This document shows, piece by piece, positions 45,059-55,334 of a stretch of DNA of 64,000 nt. Within the stretch, counting starts at the first letter, position 1. Each line of letters opens with the position of its first letter. The notes beneath the pieces are model-generated. The model saw nothing but the letters and a program-made list of their open reading frames with translations. It was not told where the DNA came from and did no database searches. Source of the stretch: Dactylorhiza incarnata (lineage: Eukaryota; Streptophyta; Magnoliopsida; Asparagales; Orchidaceae); assembly GCA_033032865.1 (NCBI GenBank), contig JAWHQI010000019.1, positions 8,102,001 through 8,166,000 of the forward strand, in the 5' to 3' direction. The position numbers and the translations under genes were made by a program.

Positions 45059-46055
45059 ATGAGTTCCATGGATGGAGGTGGAGGAAGATCCGACCCAGGT
45101 CACTCGCAGCCCCCGGTGGCTGGCGTGACGTTGGAGATGTTCGAAAATTTCAAGCAAGAGGTCTTACAGACCTTCCAGGTTGCTTTCACCATGATAGTCA
45201 GAGGCAAAAAAGGAGATGGTCCGGAGGTCCCGCCCCAGCAGGTGGACGATGGAGCTCTCGGCCAGCAGTCCAGGAAGGAGGTACCGGTGGGGGGGAGTGG
45301 GGAGGTTCCGTACCCCCACTCGCCCATTCCCAAGGGGGCGTGCTCAGGAGGGGGGCGCCCTCCCAGCTCGCCCCACCCCAGCGAGGGGGCGAGCTCAGGA
45401 GGGAGGCACCCTCCCAGCTCGCCCCGCCCCAGCAAGGGGGCGAGCTCAGGAGGGAGGCGCCCTCCCAGCTCGCCCCGCCCCACCAAGAGGGCGAGCTCAG
45501 GAGGGGGGCGCCCTCCTAGCTCGCCCCGCCCCACCAAGGGGGCGAGCTCAGGAGGGGGGCACCCTCCCAGCTCGCCCCGCCCCAGCCAGGGGGCGAGCTC
45601 AGGAGGGGGCGCCCTACCAGCTCGCCCCGCCCCTTCTAGTCCAGCCCCAAAGGGGGGCGAGCGGGGAGGCATCCGGCCCCCACTCGCCCCACCCCAAAAG
45701 GAGCCGAGTGAATGTTGGTGGGAGAGACCACCCCAAGCGGCGACCATCCAGTAGCCCGGCAAGCGCAGAGGCCCGCAAGTCGATTCTGCGAGAGCAAGGA
45801 GGGGGGAACTTCCAAAGGAGAAGATCCAACCGCCGAGGCGGGGGCAGGGCCCAAGGGCACCCTCTCCACCACCTCAGCAAACCCCGACGATTGGCTGGAA
45901 AAGAAGGAGGAGAGCCAGGAAAGCGGAAAGAAGAGGAAGAGGAGGGCATGGGGTGAAGTTACCCTGCTGTGACTTCCACGAGGAGGAGGGTCACGCGACC
46001 TCCGCTTGCCCAGAGTTCTTGGAAATGAAGGATGCAAGGGGTCCAAGGCAGTAAC
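45059..46055 (+). pseudogene. gag: Tat-like gag with proline-rich repeats, frameshifted
   Basis: ATG at 45059; the N-terminus VAGVTLEMFENFKQEVLQTF aligns with VVTPRMFLDFRREVLETLGF of the gag at 63587. About seven copies of a 17-residue repeat, GASSGGRRPPSSPRPSK, follow (45340-45640). The 45059 frame ends at 45754 while another (to 45956, ending KKRKRRAWGEVTLL) continues, so one frameshift lies near 45610-45740. A further frame change leads to CDFHEEEGHATSAC (45968-46009), the CX2HX4HX4C nucleocapsid knuckle. No protease follows. Confidence 0.8.
45340..45640 (+). repeat. 51-bp tandem repeat within gag
   Basis: The unit GGGGGCGAGCTCAGGAGGG plus CGCCCTCCCAGCTCGCCCCGCCCC and CAGCAA repeats about six to seven times. 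Each unit contains the inverted pairs GGGCGAGCT/AGCTCGCCC and GGAGGG/CCCTCC. It is in frame (17 codons), and its core GGGGCGAGCTC is also the core of the LTR repeats. Confidence 0.88.
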
Positions 46056-46379
46056 AACAACAACCAGAGGAGGTCGAGGAGGACCGTGACTGGGAGTAGA
46101 AGTCCGAGTCCCGGTCTCCGTGCTTAGTTTTTTCTTGTAAGTCCAAGAAGTATGATGGTGTATTTCCCTACTTTGTTTTCTTGCATGTAACCAGACGACT
46201 AATGTAATGAAAGTTTTTCAAAGTATTTTTCCCCTCGGATGGTTCCGCTGACCGGGCTCTCTCTAGACGGCAGGGCAGGTTGATCTCCCAGGGAGGGTAA
46301 GTTTTTCCCCCCGATGCTGGCCCGCTGACCAGGCTCTCACCTAGCTGGCAGGGCCGGGAACCGCTCGGGGGCAGGAAGG

Positions 46380-47725
46380 AAAATACTCCACCTCCAGTTG
46401 AGCTCGCTCATCTAGCGAATGGCCTGGAGCGTGTCGACTCTTCTCCACCTCCAGTTGAGCCTCGCACCTGGAGTGTGTCGACTCTTCTCCACCTCCAGTT
46501 GAGCTCACTCATCTAGCGAATGGCCTGGGGGGTGTCGACTCTTCTCCACCTCTAGTTGAGCTCGGCTCCTAGATTGTGTCAACCTTAGCCCCGATGCTGG
46601 CCCGCTGACCAGGCTCTCACCTAGCTGGCAGGGCCGGGAACCACTCGGGGGCAGGAAGGAAAGTACTCCACCTCCAGTTGAGCTCGCTCATCTAGCGAAT
46701 GGCTTGGAGGGTGTCGACTCTTCTCCACCTCTAGTTGAGCTCGCTCATCTAGCGAATGGCCTGGAGGGTGTCGACTCTTCTCCACCTCCAGTTGAGCCTC
46801 GCTCCTGGAGGGTGTTGACTCTTCTCCACCTCCAGCTGAGCTCGCTCATCTAGCGAATGGCCTGGAGGGTGTCGACTCTTCTCCACCTCCGGTTGAGCTC
46901 GCTCATCTAGCGAATGGCCTGGAGGGTGTCGACTCTTCTCCACCTCTAGTTGAGCTCGGCTCCTAGATTGTGTCGACCTTAGCCCCGATGCTGGCCCGCT
47001 GACCAGGCTCTCACCTAGCTGGTAGGGCCAGTAACCTCTCGGGGGTAGGAAGTAAAATACTCCACCTCCAGTTGAGCTCGCTCATCTAGCGAATGGCCTG
47101 GAGGGTGTCGACTCTTCTCCACCTCCATTAAGCTCGCTCACCTAGCGAATGGCCTGGAGGGTGTCGACTCTTCTCCACCTCCAGTTGAGCTCGCTCATCT
47201 AGCCAATGGCCTGGAGGGTGTCGACTCTTCTCCACCTCCAGTTGAGCTCGCTCGTCTAGCGAATGGCCTGGAGGGTGTCGACTCTTCTCCACCTCCAGTT
47301 GAGCTCGCTCATCTAGCGAATGGCCTGGGGGGGTGTCGACTCTTCTCCACCTCTAATTGAGCTCGGCTCCTAGATTGTGTTGACCTTAGCCCCGATGCTG
47401 GCCCGCTGACCAGGCTCTCACCTAGCTGGCAGGGCCGGGAACCGCTTGGGGGCAGGATGGAAAATACTCCACCTCCAGTTGAGCTCGCTCATCTAGAGAA
47501 TGGCCTGGAGGGTGTCAACTCTTCTCCACCTCCAGTTGAGCTCGCTCATCTAGCGAATGGCCTGGAGGGTGTCGACTCTTCTCCACCTCCAGTTGAGCTC
47601 GCTCATCTAGCGAATGGCCTGGAGGGTGTCGACTCTTCTCCACCTCCAGTTGAGCTTGCTCGTCTAGCGAATGGCCTGGAGGGTGTCGACTCTTATCCAC
47701 CTCTAGTGGAGCTCGGCTCCTAGAT
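46380..47725 (+). repeat. 57-bp tandem repeat array with higher-order units
   Basis: About twenty copies of TCCACCTCCAGTTGAGCTCG plus CTCATCTAGCGAATGGCC and TGGAGGGTGTCGACTCTTC. They are grouped by a spacer block, CCCCGATGCTGGCCCGCTGA..., at about 46310, 46594, 46984, 47390 and 47740, giving a higher-order period of roughly 285-405 bp. The unit is a multiple of three, so it gives ORFs (47457-47723 plus; 46749-46943 and 47515-47805 minus) that I treat as artefacts. The stretch 46056-46310 before it holds AATGTAATGAAAG but no gene. Confidence 0.9.
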
Positions 47726-47814
47726 TGTGTCGACCCTAGCCCCGATGCTGGCACGCTGACCAGACTCCCATAGAGCTGGCAGGGCCGGGAACCGCTCGGA
47801 TGCAAGAAGTTCTC

Positions 47815-48135
47815 TAAATATTTTTCCCCCGAGGGTACTCCGCTAGCCAGGCTCTCGCTAGCCGGCGAGGTGGGGAGACCTCTCGGGGAGGCTATGTTTT
47901 TTCTCCCGAGGTGGTCTCGCTAGCCGGGCTCTCGCTAGCCGACAAGGTGGGAAGACATCTCGGGGAGGTTGTATGTTTCCTCCCGAGGTGGTCTCGCTAG
48001 CTGGGATCTCGCTAGCCGGCAGGGTTGGAAGACCACTCGGGGTGGCTGTATGTTTTTTCCCAAGGTGGTATTGCTAGCTGGGCTCTCGCTAGCTGACAGG
48101 CTTGGAGGACCTCTCGAGGAGGCAAAGTGTTTTTT
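47815..48135 (+). repeat. second tandem array, about 70-75 bp period
   Basis: Four to five copies of CCCGAGGTGGTCTCGCTAGC plus CGGGCTCTCGCTAGCCGGCAAGG..GGAAGACCTCTCGGGG. Each has internal GCTAGC dyads and a CCCGAG/CTCGGG inverted pair at its ends. From 48136 to 48240 there is unique sequence ending AAAAAGAGCGGGGAT, a plausible polypurine tract. Confidence 0.88.
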
Positions 48136-48240
48136 CCCAGGGGGGTTTCGCCTATGGCACAATGTTCAGCACCACTCGCCGAATGTGGGGTTGGACATTT
48201 CTTTCCGAGCTTGTACCTCACTCAAAAAGAGCGGGGATTG

Positions 48241-49440
48241 TGTACAACCCCATATTCGCCGAGTGTACTCCTAAGGGACCCTTATAGTCTTATCAGGTAG
48301 CATGGTCCCAGACAGGAAGAGTAGTAGAGGCGAGGGGGCGAGGGGTGGAGGCGGAGGCCTCCCGCTCGCCCAGCCCTTGTGGAGGGGCGAGAGGAGGAGG
48401 GGCCAGCCCTCCCACTCGCCCCGCCCCCAGCAGGAGGGGGCAAAACCCAGTAGGTAGGGGGGGCGAGCTCCACTCTCCCCGCCCCAAGGTAGGTGGGCGA
48501 GCTCCACTCGCCCAGCCCCGAGGCAGGGGGGGGGGGGGGGGGGGGGGGCGCGAGCTCCACTCGCCCCGCCCCGAGGTAGAGGGGGGCGAGCTCCACTCAC
48601 CCCCGCACCTGCCCCAGCAGAGGGGCGAGACCAGCAGGGGGCTGACCCTGGCTGGGTCTAGCCCAGCCCCAGCAGGGGGGCGAGGGGAGGAGGCCTCCGG
48701 CCACCCTCTCCCCCGCCCTAGCAGAGGGGCGAGACCAGCAGGGGGCCGACCCTGGCTGGATCTCGCCCAGCCCCAGCAGGGGGGCGAGGGGAGGAGGCCT
48801 CCGGCCCCCCTCGCCCCCGCCCCAGCAGGGGGGCGAGACCAGCAGGGGGTCGACCCTGGCTGGGTCTCGCCCAGCCCCAGCAGGGGGGGGGGGGGGGGGG
48901 GGGCGAGGGGAGGCGGCCTCCGACCCCCCTCTCCCCCGCCCCAGCAGAGGGGCGAGACCAGCAGGGGGCCGACCCTGGCTGGGTCTCGCCCTGCTGGGGG
49001 GAGAGACCAGTAGGGGGCCGACCCCCGGGTCTCTCCCCACCCCAGTTAGTTGGCAATCTGATATTTTGGTAATCTGATAGGCCAGAGTTTGGTTATTTGC
49101 AGCCCAAATCCAGAAATCCTATAAATAGGACCAAGGGGGCACCATTTGAAAGAAGCTTGTTCTAGGCTAGCTCTCTCTTTCTCCCTCTCTCTCTCCCCAA
49201 GTCTCTCTAGTGGGGTGAGGAGAGCCTACAGTGGTGACCAAGCCCAGCATTGGCTTGGGAGGGGAAGCGCTCTAAAGATCTTCCGGGTATGTGGTGGGAC
49301 CTCCCCGCCGAGCCCTTGGTCCAGTTCATAGTTCCAACACCTTCAACCTAGAGCTCTCCCTTAGGGGGAGTAAGATTTGGCCACCCCTCAACTTGTTGGG
49401 GGCCCCGAACTCCACAGAGACCGAGAAATCGGTTTCAACA
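48241..49440 (+). repeat. 3' LTR of Tat-like element
   Basis: 1200 bp, same ends as 43736-45010. It differs in the copy number of the GC-rich repeats and in long G-runs (48528-48548 and 48886-48902). An intact TATA box, CCTATAAATAGG, is at 49118-49129. It is followed at 49441 by TTATGGTGCGGTAAGC, which looks like the primer-binding region rather than host flank. Confidence 0.88.
49118..49129 (+). promoter_or_regulatory. TATA box of Tat-like LTR
   Basis: CCTATAAATAGG, downstream of the GC-rich repeat block and upstream of the CTCTCTCTTTCTCCCTCTCTC pyrimidine tract. The left LTR carries the mutated form TATCAATAG. Confidence 0.75.
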
Positions 49441-49507
49441 TTATGGTGCGGTAAGCATTAGAGTGAGCGAGTCGACAGCGCTGAAATCCTCTTGGATCAA
49501 GTAAGAG

Positions 49508-51550
49508 ATGGGGCCAAAGAAGGAAGGATTTCTGTATGAAGGAAGTGAAGTGGCGAGGAATGATTTCTCAGAAGGGCCAGAAGAAATTCAGAGCACCATT
49601 AAGCTATTGGGCGTCGTCGGCCTGGAGTTTGCTCTCTCAGAGCCAATAGTAATATGAAAAAGAGAAGTGCTGGAGTTCTACTCGAATGCCATGGGTGGCT
49701 CAAAAGGAACATCCATGAAGAGCTTAATCAATGAGATGAGAGTCAAGGTGAACCCCAAGAGATTGGTCAGGGTTCTTCAGCCGCCGACCTGCGCCAAGGG
49801 GGAGGAAAATGGGTAGGTCACCCAAGAGGACCTTAACAAAGCTCTGGCATGGTGCGGGCACTCCAGCACAACCTATGGGTCTCTGGAAAGGAAGAGTTTC
49901 AATCAACAATGGAAGCTGATGCAAGATATCGTGGGAAAAGCCCTCCTCTGCAAGGTAGGGTCCCATGACAGGATATCCAAGCCCATGTTCGAGATAATGA
50001 CAAGGATAATCCTAAGTAAGAAAACCAAATGGGGTCAGATTATCTTCAAGAGGATTCAAGAATGTTTCCAAGTACCCAATCTGGGAAGAATTCCATCTCT
50101 CTTTTTACTACTATCTTATCCTGAGACCTTCAACAAGAAGTATGCTGTAAGAATTCATCACATGAGAAGGATGGATATCCGGATACTTGACAGATGGAGA
50201 AGGTTTTGTCTAAATCTGCCAAGAAGCTGAAGGATGCAGAAGATATGATCAGAAAGGAAGAAGGCTCAACTGAAGAAAGTGAGTCTGGCAACAACTCAAA
50301 CTCATTATCAGCAGGAACAGAACAAGAAGGTGTTAAATCTGATAGGGAGAAGGATAATGAGATCCTTGCTCAGGTAGATACTGTGATCAACATGATCACT
50401 GAGGCTGAGGATGCTGTCCATTCTGGACCAGTAGTCCAAGAGGACCCAAGCGTATATCCCCAAGAAGATAAAGAATCCTGCTGATGAGATTAGCAGAGGC
50501 CTGCCAAATCTTGAAGAGCTAAATGAACCTGAGAATGAGTCAAACCAGTCACCCATCAGAAGATCACCTTATCCTAAGGTCGATGAAAATAAAGAAGAAG
50601 AACCAGGACAAGCCAGTTTACCTTCAGAGAATAGACCAGTGTAGTCCTCACTGCTGCCTCAGATAAGAATGCTCTTGGAAGAGCAAAGACTAAAAATTGA
50701 AAGTCATGTTAACAGTGCTGTCAAAGAGCTAAGAAGGGAACTATCTGCTAAAACATCAAGCTTGAGAAATGATGTGAAGAATCTGCAAGAATACATTGTC
50801 AAAGAGATAACACTTACTCACCAGGGTCTATCTGATGCAATGGATAATCAGATAATGATCGCCAACAACATAGAGAAGGCCTACATAACAACCAACAGAT
50901 GGATGGTTGAACACAAAACTAATCTCCAAGAAAGTCTAGATCACCAAAATAAGGATCTAGATAGTCATCTGCTTGAGACCAAGAACCATTTGGAAGCAGG
51001 AATTCATATGCTTACAGGCAAGATACTGGTCCTTCTGGAGAACCTCCAAAGGGGGATATCAGATGAAGTCATAAAGGGGGGAGAGATCAATGATAAAGGC
51101 CAGTGGTGGGCTTGCCATCTAGACAACCAATACCATAAGGGAAGCAATGAATCTCCTTCCTCTCCATTTTGATGAGCCCGCTAAAAAGTACACTGCTGAA
51201 GATCAATATGTTGACATTCCTGATGCTGCTGCTGACCAGAATAAAGGAAAGGAAATATTGGGAGATGATGAGGTAAAGAATAGAAAGAGAAAATACATCG
51301 ATGAAATGGAGAAGAAGGGTGACTATGAGAGATGGAGCCCCAAATCCAGATCCATCATACTAAAAGCATGAGAGCTGGTGAAAGTGAATAAAGGTGAAAG
51401 ATACAAATTATACAGTCCTAAAGAATGGTCTAAGTATGAAGATCAAGAAGAAGCATGGAGAGGTTACAGAAGGGACAAGAAAGCAAGCAGAATCCTTGTA
51501 GACACTCCTGAGCCCCTCAAGTATCACCCCAGTCCATTTGAATACTTAAC
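49508..51550 (+). pseudogene. env-like / plant-transposon-protein ORF, broken
   Basis: The ATG at 49508 (MGPKKEGFLYEGSEVARNDF) is in frame to about 50200 with two stops (TGA about 49655, TAG about 49815). The stretch KREVLEFYSNA, LINEMRVKVNPKRLVRVLQP, VTQEDLNKALAWCGHSS, FNQQWKLMQDIVGKALLC, KPMFEIMTRIILSKKTKWG has the pattern of the 'putative plant transposon protein' domain that accompanies some SIRE-type and Ogre-type elements. After two frameshifts come an acidic/serine stretch (50194-50484), a long heptad-rich coiled coil (50669-51100, AVKELRRELSAKTSSLRNDV) and a lysine-rich C-terminus. It is cut at 51551 by an LTR. Which element it belonged to is unknown. Confidence 0.6.
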
Positions 51551-52759
51551 TGTTAGAACATGGTTTTCCGCATCCCTTTGATTTAAGAATAACAAATCCG
51601 ACTTGTATTTGATCTTGTTTGCCATTGTGTTTTTAGCATGCAGGTTTGGACAGATATGACACCAGGTTGCTGCAACAATGGTTTGACACTAACCACAAGC
51701 AAAAGGATTGAAAGTTGTCTAACGCCAGGTGTTAGGTCGTAATGCTGGGAGCTAGCGAATTGACGGGACGGGATGCCGATTGACGGGATGAGATGTCGAT
51801 CGACAAAATGGTGTGCTAGCTGATTAAAAGGAGAAAGAAACTTAATGCCAGGCGTTAGGTCTTAACGCCGGGCGCTATTCGTTCGACGAATTTGGCAAGG
51901 ATAAAACAGCCGTGATTGCAGGAGGAACTTTAGGAATGATTTGCCCAACGCCCGCGTTAGCCTTAACGTCGGCGTTAGTATTGCCTAAAATAAAACTATT
52001 CCTAAAGTGCAGAATCTCCTTCCTCTTCTAAAGATCCGAGTCATCAATATGTTGCTATACATGGTCAACGCCCGGCGTTAGCACTTAACGCCAGCGTTAG
52101 CTCAAAGTCTATAAATTGGATGATTTCGATGTCTCTTACTACTGACTTTGGAGAGCCCTATTCCAGCACTTGATAATCTCTGCAAGGGCCGTATTTCCAG
52201 ACCATCTTCTCCCACACAAGTTTCAGACAAAGAATTCAAGGAGAACCGGATCAACGCTTATGCAACGTGAAGGACGCACACTTCGACTTCAAGAATATCC
52301 AGCGAGCCTTCACCTTCTCCAGAATTCTTTATAGGGAGTTTTTTTTATGTTGCATTTCTCTTCTGTAACTCTTTTTATTACCATCGTGGAGTGAATTCGC
52401 CTCGTGTTGGCGACTAGGTCTAGGGGGTAGATCTAGGGGGTGCTTGAGGCCTTTTCTTGGGATAGAAAAGCTAGAGTGGCTTGAGGCCATATCCGGGGAG
52501 GATAGGCTAAAGCCACCGGTTCGTGGGGATACGAGTCGGGATAGAAAACAAAAAGGATTTTCATATTTATTGCCCACGATTTCTAGCATCATAAGAAATC
52601 AAGTTTTGTAATTTCATATCTCAAGAATTAATAAAATCATGTTTCTCTTTTATATCACTTGATTTCTTCTTTGCTAATTACAAATGTTTTAAAATAAAGT
52701 AAGTTTTTAAAACCCTTATTCACCCCCTGCTCCCTCTAAGGGCGCCTCACGATCCAACA
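51551..52759 (+). repeat. 5' LTR of Sirevirus-like element 2
   Basis: 1209 bp, from TGTTAGAACATGG to GATCCAACA. Its U3 holds four AACGCC..GCGTTAG near-palindromes (about 51722, 51843, 51949, 52068), related to those in 19474-20884, plus TTCGTTCGACGAA (51890) and GATCGAC/GATTGACGGGA (51762-51800). TATA at 52109. The U5 part (GTGAATTCGCC...GGCGACTAGGTCTAGGGG) matches the sister LTRs. It is shorter because it lacks the TTCGTCGA array. Confidence 0.9.
52109..52118 (+). promoter_or_regulatory. TATA box of Sirevirus-like LTR 2
   Basis: CTATAAATTGG, eight bases after the last AACGCCAGCGTTAG motif, so the near-palindromes lie directly upstream of the core promoter. Confidence 0.7.
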
Positions 52760-52777
52760 AGTGGTATCAGAGCTAGG
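52760..52777 (+). other. primer-binding site, initiator-Met type
   Basis: AGTGGTATCAGAGCTAGG directly after the LTR, identical to the minus-strand sister at 35133-35150. Confidence 0.93.
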
Positions 52778-52808
52778 TTATTCCAAATCGGTCTAACAAC
52801 CGGGAATA

Positions 52809-54735
52809 ATGACGTCTCGTGATCTCGCTTTTCATGAAGGGCAAGGAATAAGTAGACCTCCACTTTTCACCGGAACTGACTATAATTATCGGAGGACGCG
52901 TATGCATTATTGTCTAATTAATTTAGATCCAGATGTTTGGGCTAGTATTGAAACACAATATAGAACTCCTACTTATATTGTTGGAGAAGTAACCATAGAA
53001 AAGCCTAGAGATAGGTGGGATGATTGGGGATAAAAATAAATGCAAAAATAATGCTAAAGCTATGAATTCTTTATTCTGCGCATTAGATAGGACCGAGTTT
53101 AATAGAGTTTGTGCTTGTGAAATTGCTTATGACATTTGAAATTTACTTGAAATAACTCATGAAGGTACCTCGCAGGTCAAAGACTCAAATCTATTCCAAC
53201 TGGAATCGGAGTTTGAAAGGTTCGGGATGGATCCAAATGAGGACATGGACTCAATGTATACTCGCTTCACCAAGATTGTCATCGCCTCAAAGATTCTTGG
53301 GAAAACTTTCTCAAACGGTGACTTGGTGAGAAAGATCCTTCGGTCTCTTCCTCCGAAGTTCAAACCAAAGGTGACTGTAATTTCTGAATCGCATGATCTA
53401 AGGCGGCTCCAGATTGAGAGCCTCATTGGGAATCTCAAAACCCATGAGGTCGAACTCAACATTCAAGATGAAAAATACAATAAGGAGCCAAAGAAGAAGG
53501 CTTTGGAACTAAAGTCGAGAAAAGATGATGATAATGATGAAGAAGATGAGGAGAGTCTCTTTGTAAAAAACTTCACAAAGTTCATGAAGAATCCATAAAG
53601 AAGGTATACCTTCCGCAAGTACTTTCGTAAAGGATCATCTTCCAAATAGGAGAAAAAGGAAAAATCAAGCGAAGACGATGAAGAGCGACCTCCTCCTGAG
53701 TGCTTCCACTGCAGGAAGACCGGGCATATAAGGAGCCAATGCCCAAAATACCTGAAGGAGCAAAAAGAAAAGTCGCATAAAGAAAAGGAGAAGAAGAAGG
53801 TCTTGAAGGCGACAACATGGGATGATTCTTCATCTGGTTGCTCAAACATTTTGAGTTCAAGCGAGGATGATGAGGCAAATTTGTGTCTCCTGGGAAGGAA
53901 CCAAGAACCAACTGATGATGAGTGCAGTGTCCAAAGCGACACTGATGTAATCCCTTCAACTTATGATGATTTTGATGTTGAATATTTAAATACATGTAAA
54001 TCATTTGGTAAAAATTTAAAAGATCTTGAACTTCTTAAAACAGAAAATAAAATACTCTTGAAACAAAATCAAAAATTAAATAAAGAAATAATGTCTTGCC
54101 AAAAGAATGACAATCATTTGACAAAAGCAAAAGAACTTGAAAACAATCTTTCTAAGGCTCTCTCCAATATCGAATCACTCATGAAAGAAAAGGGAGACTT
54201 AGAAATAAGGTTGAACATATCTCACTCTCAAATTGAAAATGAAAAGAAAAATTTTGCAAAGAGATGTGGAAATATAGTAAGTGAAAACTTTTCCTTAAAA
54301 GCTCGAATAAATGATCTCAATATGGCAATAAACAAATTTGGGGTTGGCCAAAAATCACTGGACATGATTTTGGGCAACCAGTGCCATGGGTCTGCGAAGT
54401 ATGGGCTGGGATTTGTCTCCGAAACCTACCGCCCAGCGTTGACTGCTAATGCTGGCGTTAGCTCTGTTTCCAAGAATCAAAAATTGCTTTCTAAATATAA
54501 TTCCTTTACTCCATCTACCTCTGTGTATACCAACAAGAGTCAACCACAGTCACAGAAAAAGGTCTCAACCCCTTTTATTGCTTGTGTCAATTGCTTATTG
54601 TTTGGGCACACCACGGACTCTTGTAGGAAGAAGGGAAAGCACACTTTAAAACAAATCCGGGTACCTAAGGTCTCCACCTATGTTTTGGGAGGAACCTCAT
54701 GGGTATCCGGATCTTCACTAACATTTTCTTCTTAG
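52809..54735 (+). pseudogene. gag: Sirevirus-like gag, several breaks
   Basis: The ATG at 52809 (MTSRDLAFHEGQGISRPPLF) is homologous to the minus-strand copy. It shifts frame at about 53030. The UBN2 region (AKAMNSLFCALDRTEF) meets TGA at about 53136, then MDPNEDMDSMYTRFTKIVIA, RSLPPKFKPKVTVISE and IESLIGNLKTHEVELN follow. TAA at 53596 and TAG at about 53647 interrupt, but frame 53649-54735 is open. It has an intact CX2CX4HX4C knuckle (CFHCRKTGHIRSQC, 53701), an acidic stretch, a coiled coil, KFGVGQKSLDMILGNQ and a second intact knuckle (CVNCLLFGHTTDSC, about 54577). It ends with TAG at 54733, in frame with protease. Confidence 0.9.
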
Positions 54736-55334
54736 GTGTGTTGGCAGGCTAAGGACAAAGGAGACATGTGGTACTTGGACTCGGGTTGCTCCAAGCACAT
54801 GACGGGCGATAAAGCAAAGTTCCTTAGCCTCTCTAAGAAAAAAGGAGGAACCGTGACGTTTGGTGACAATGGAAAAGGAAGAATATTAGGCACCGGTACA
54901 GTGGGTAACAAATCTTCCTCTCTTACAAATGTGTTATTTGTTGAAGGCTTAAAACACAACTTAATTTCTATTAGTCAACTATGCGATAAAGGTCTGAATG
55001 TGTTATTTGAGTCTTCATCAAATCTATGCAAAATTATTGATCCTAAGTCTAATAATATTGTACTCACTGCACCAAGAGTTCATAATGTCTATTTAATTAC
55101 TTTTCATGATCTATCACGCGCATCACTCAAATGTCTTATTTCAAAAAATGAAGAACTTGAATTATGGTATAGGCGTCTTGGTCACTCTAGCACTAAGTTT
55201 ATTTTAAAAGTGTTAATAAATAAAATTATTAGAGGGTTCTCAATATTAAATGGAACTCTATCTTCTTTATGCTCGCCTTGCCAAAAAGAAAAATTTTCAA
55301 GGACATCATTTAAAAGTAAAAGTGAAATATCCAC
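54736..55334 (+). pseudogene. Sirevirus-like protease and gag-pre-integrase, truncated
   Basis: Directly in frame after the gag TAG: CWQAKDKGDMWYLDSGCSKH with the Asp-Ser-Gly active site, FGDNGKGRILGTGTVG, LKHNLISISQLCDKG, then ELWYRRLGHSS and LCSPCQKEKFSRTSF, the integrase zinc region (first His replaced by Tyr in LWYRRLGH). It is cut at 55334. The reading through 55461 runs into LTR sequence and is not genuine. Confidence 0.9.

Larger units (their letters stand above)
43736..49440 (+). mobile_element. Tat-like Ty3/gypsy non-autonomous element
   Basis: Two LTRs of one family (43736-45010 and 48241-49440, both TGTACAACCCC...GGTTTCAACA) flank a primer-binding region, a gag gene and tandem arrays. 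There is no protease, RT or integrase. The gag ends in a CX2HX4HX4C knuckle typical of the Tat (Ogre/Retand) lineage, and the 3' arrays fit that lineage's habit of carrying tandem repeats downstream of coding sequence. No TSD is seen (ACTCT on the left, TTATG on the right); see findings for the right-hand flank. Confidence 0.8.
51551..55334 (+). mobile_element. Sirevirus-like copia element 2, 5' part
   Basis: 5' LTR, primer-binding site, gag and protease on the plus strand, same family as 19474-36589. At 55335, inside the gag-pre-integrase region, it is cut by a Tat-like LTR. The rest lies beyond the window. It inserted into the env-like ORF at 51550. Confidence 0.9.

Noticed and set aside
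47457..47723. 88-codon repeat protein (VELAHLANGLEGVDSSPPP)
   Set aside because: The 57-bp tandem unit is a multiple of three, so open frames appear by construction; the higher-order blocks contain stops.
52760..52777. TGGTATCAGAGC as part of a tRNA gene
   Set aside because: Only the primer-binding complement is present; no cloverleaf arms surround it at any of the four sites.
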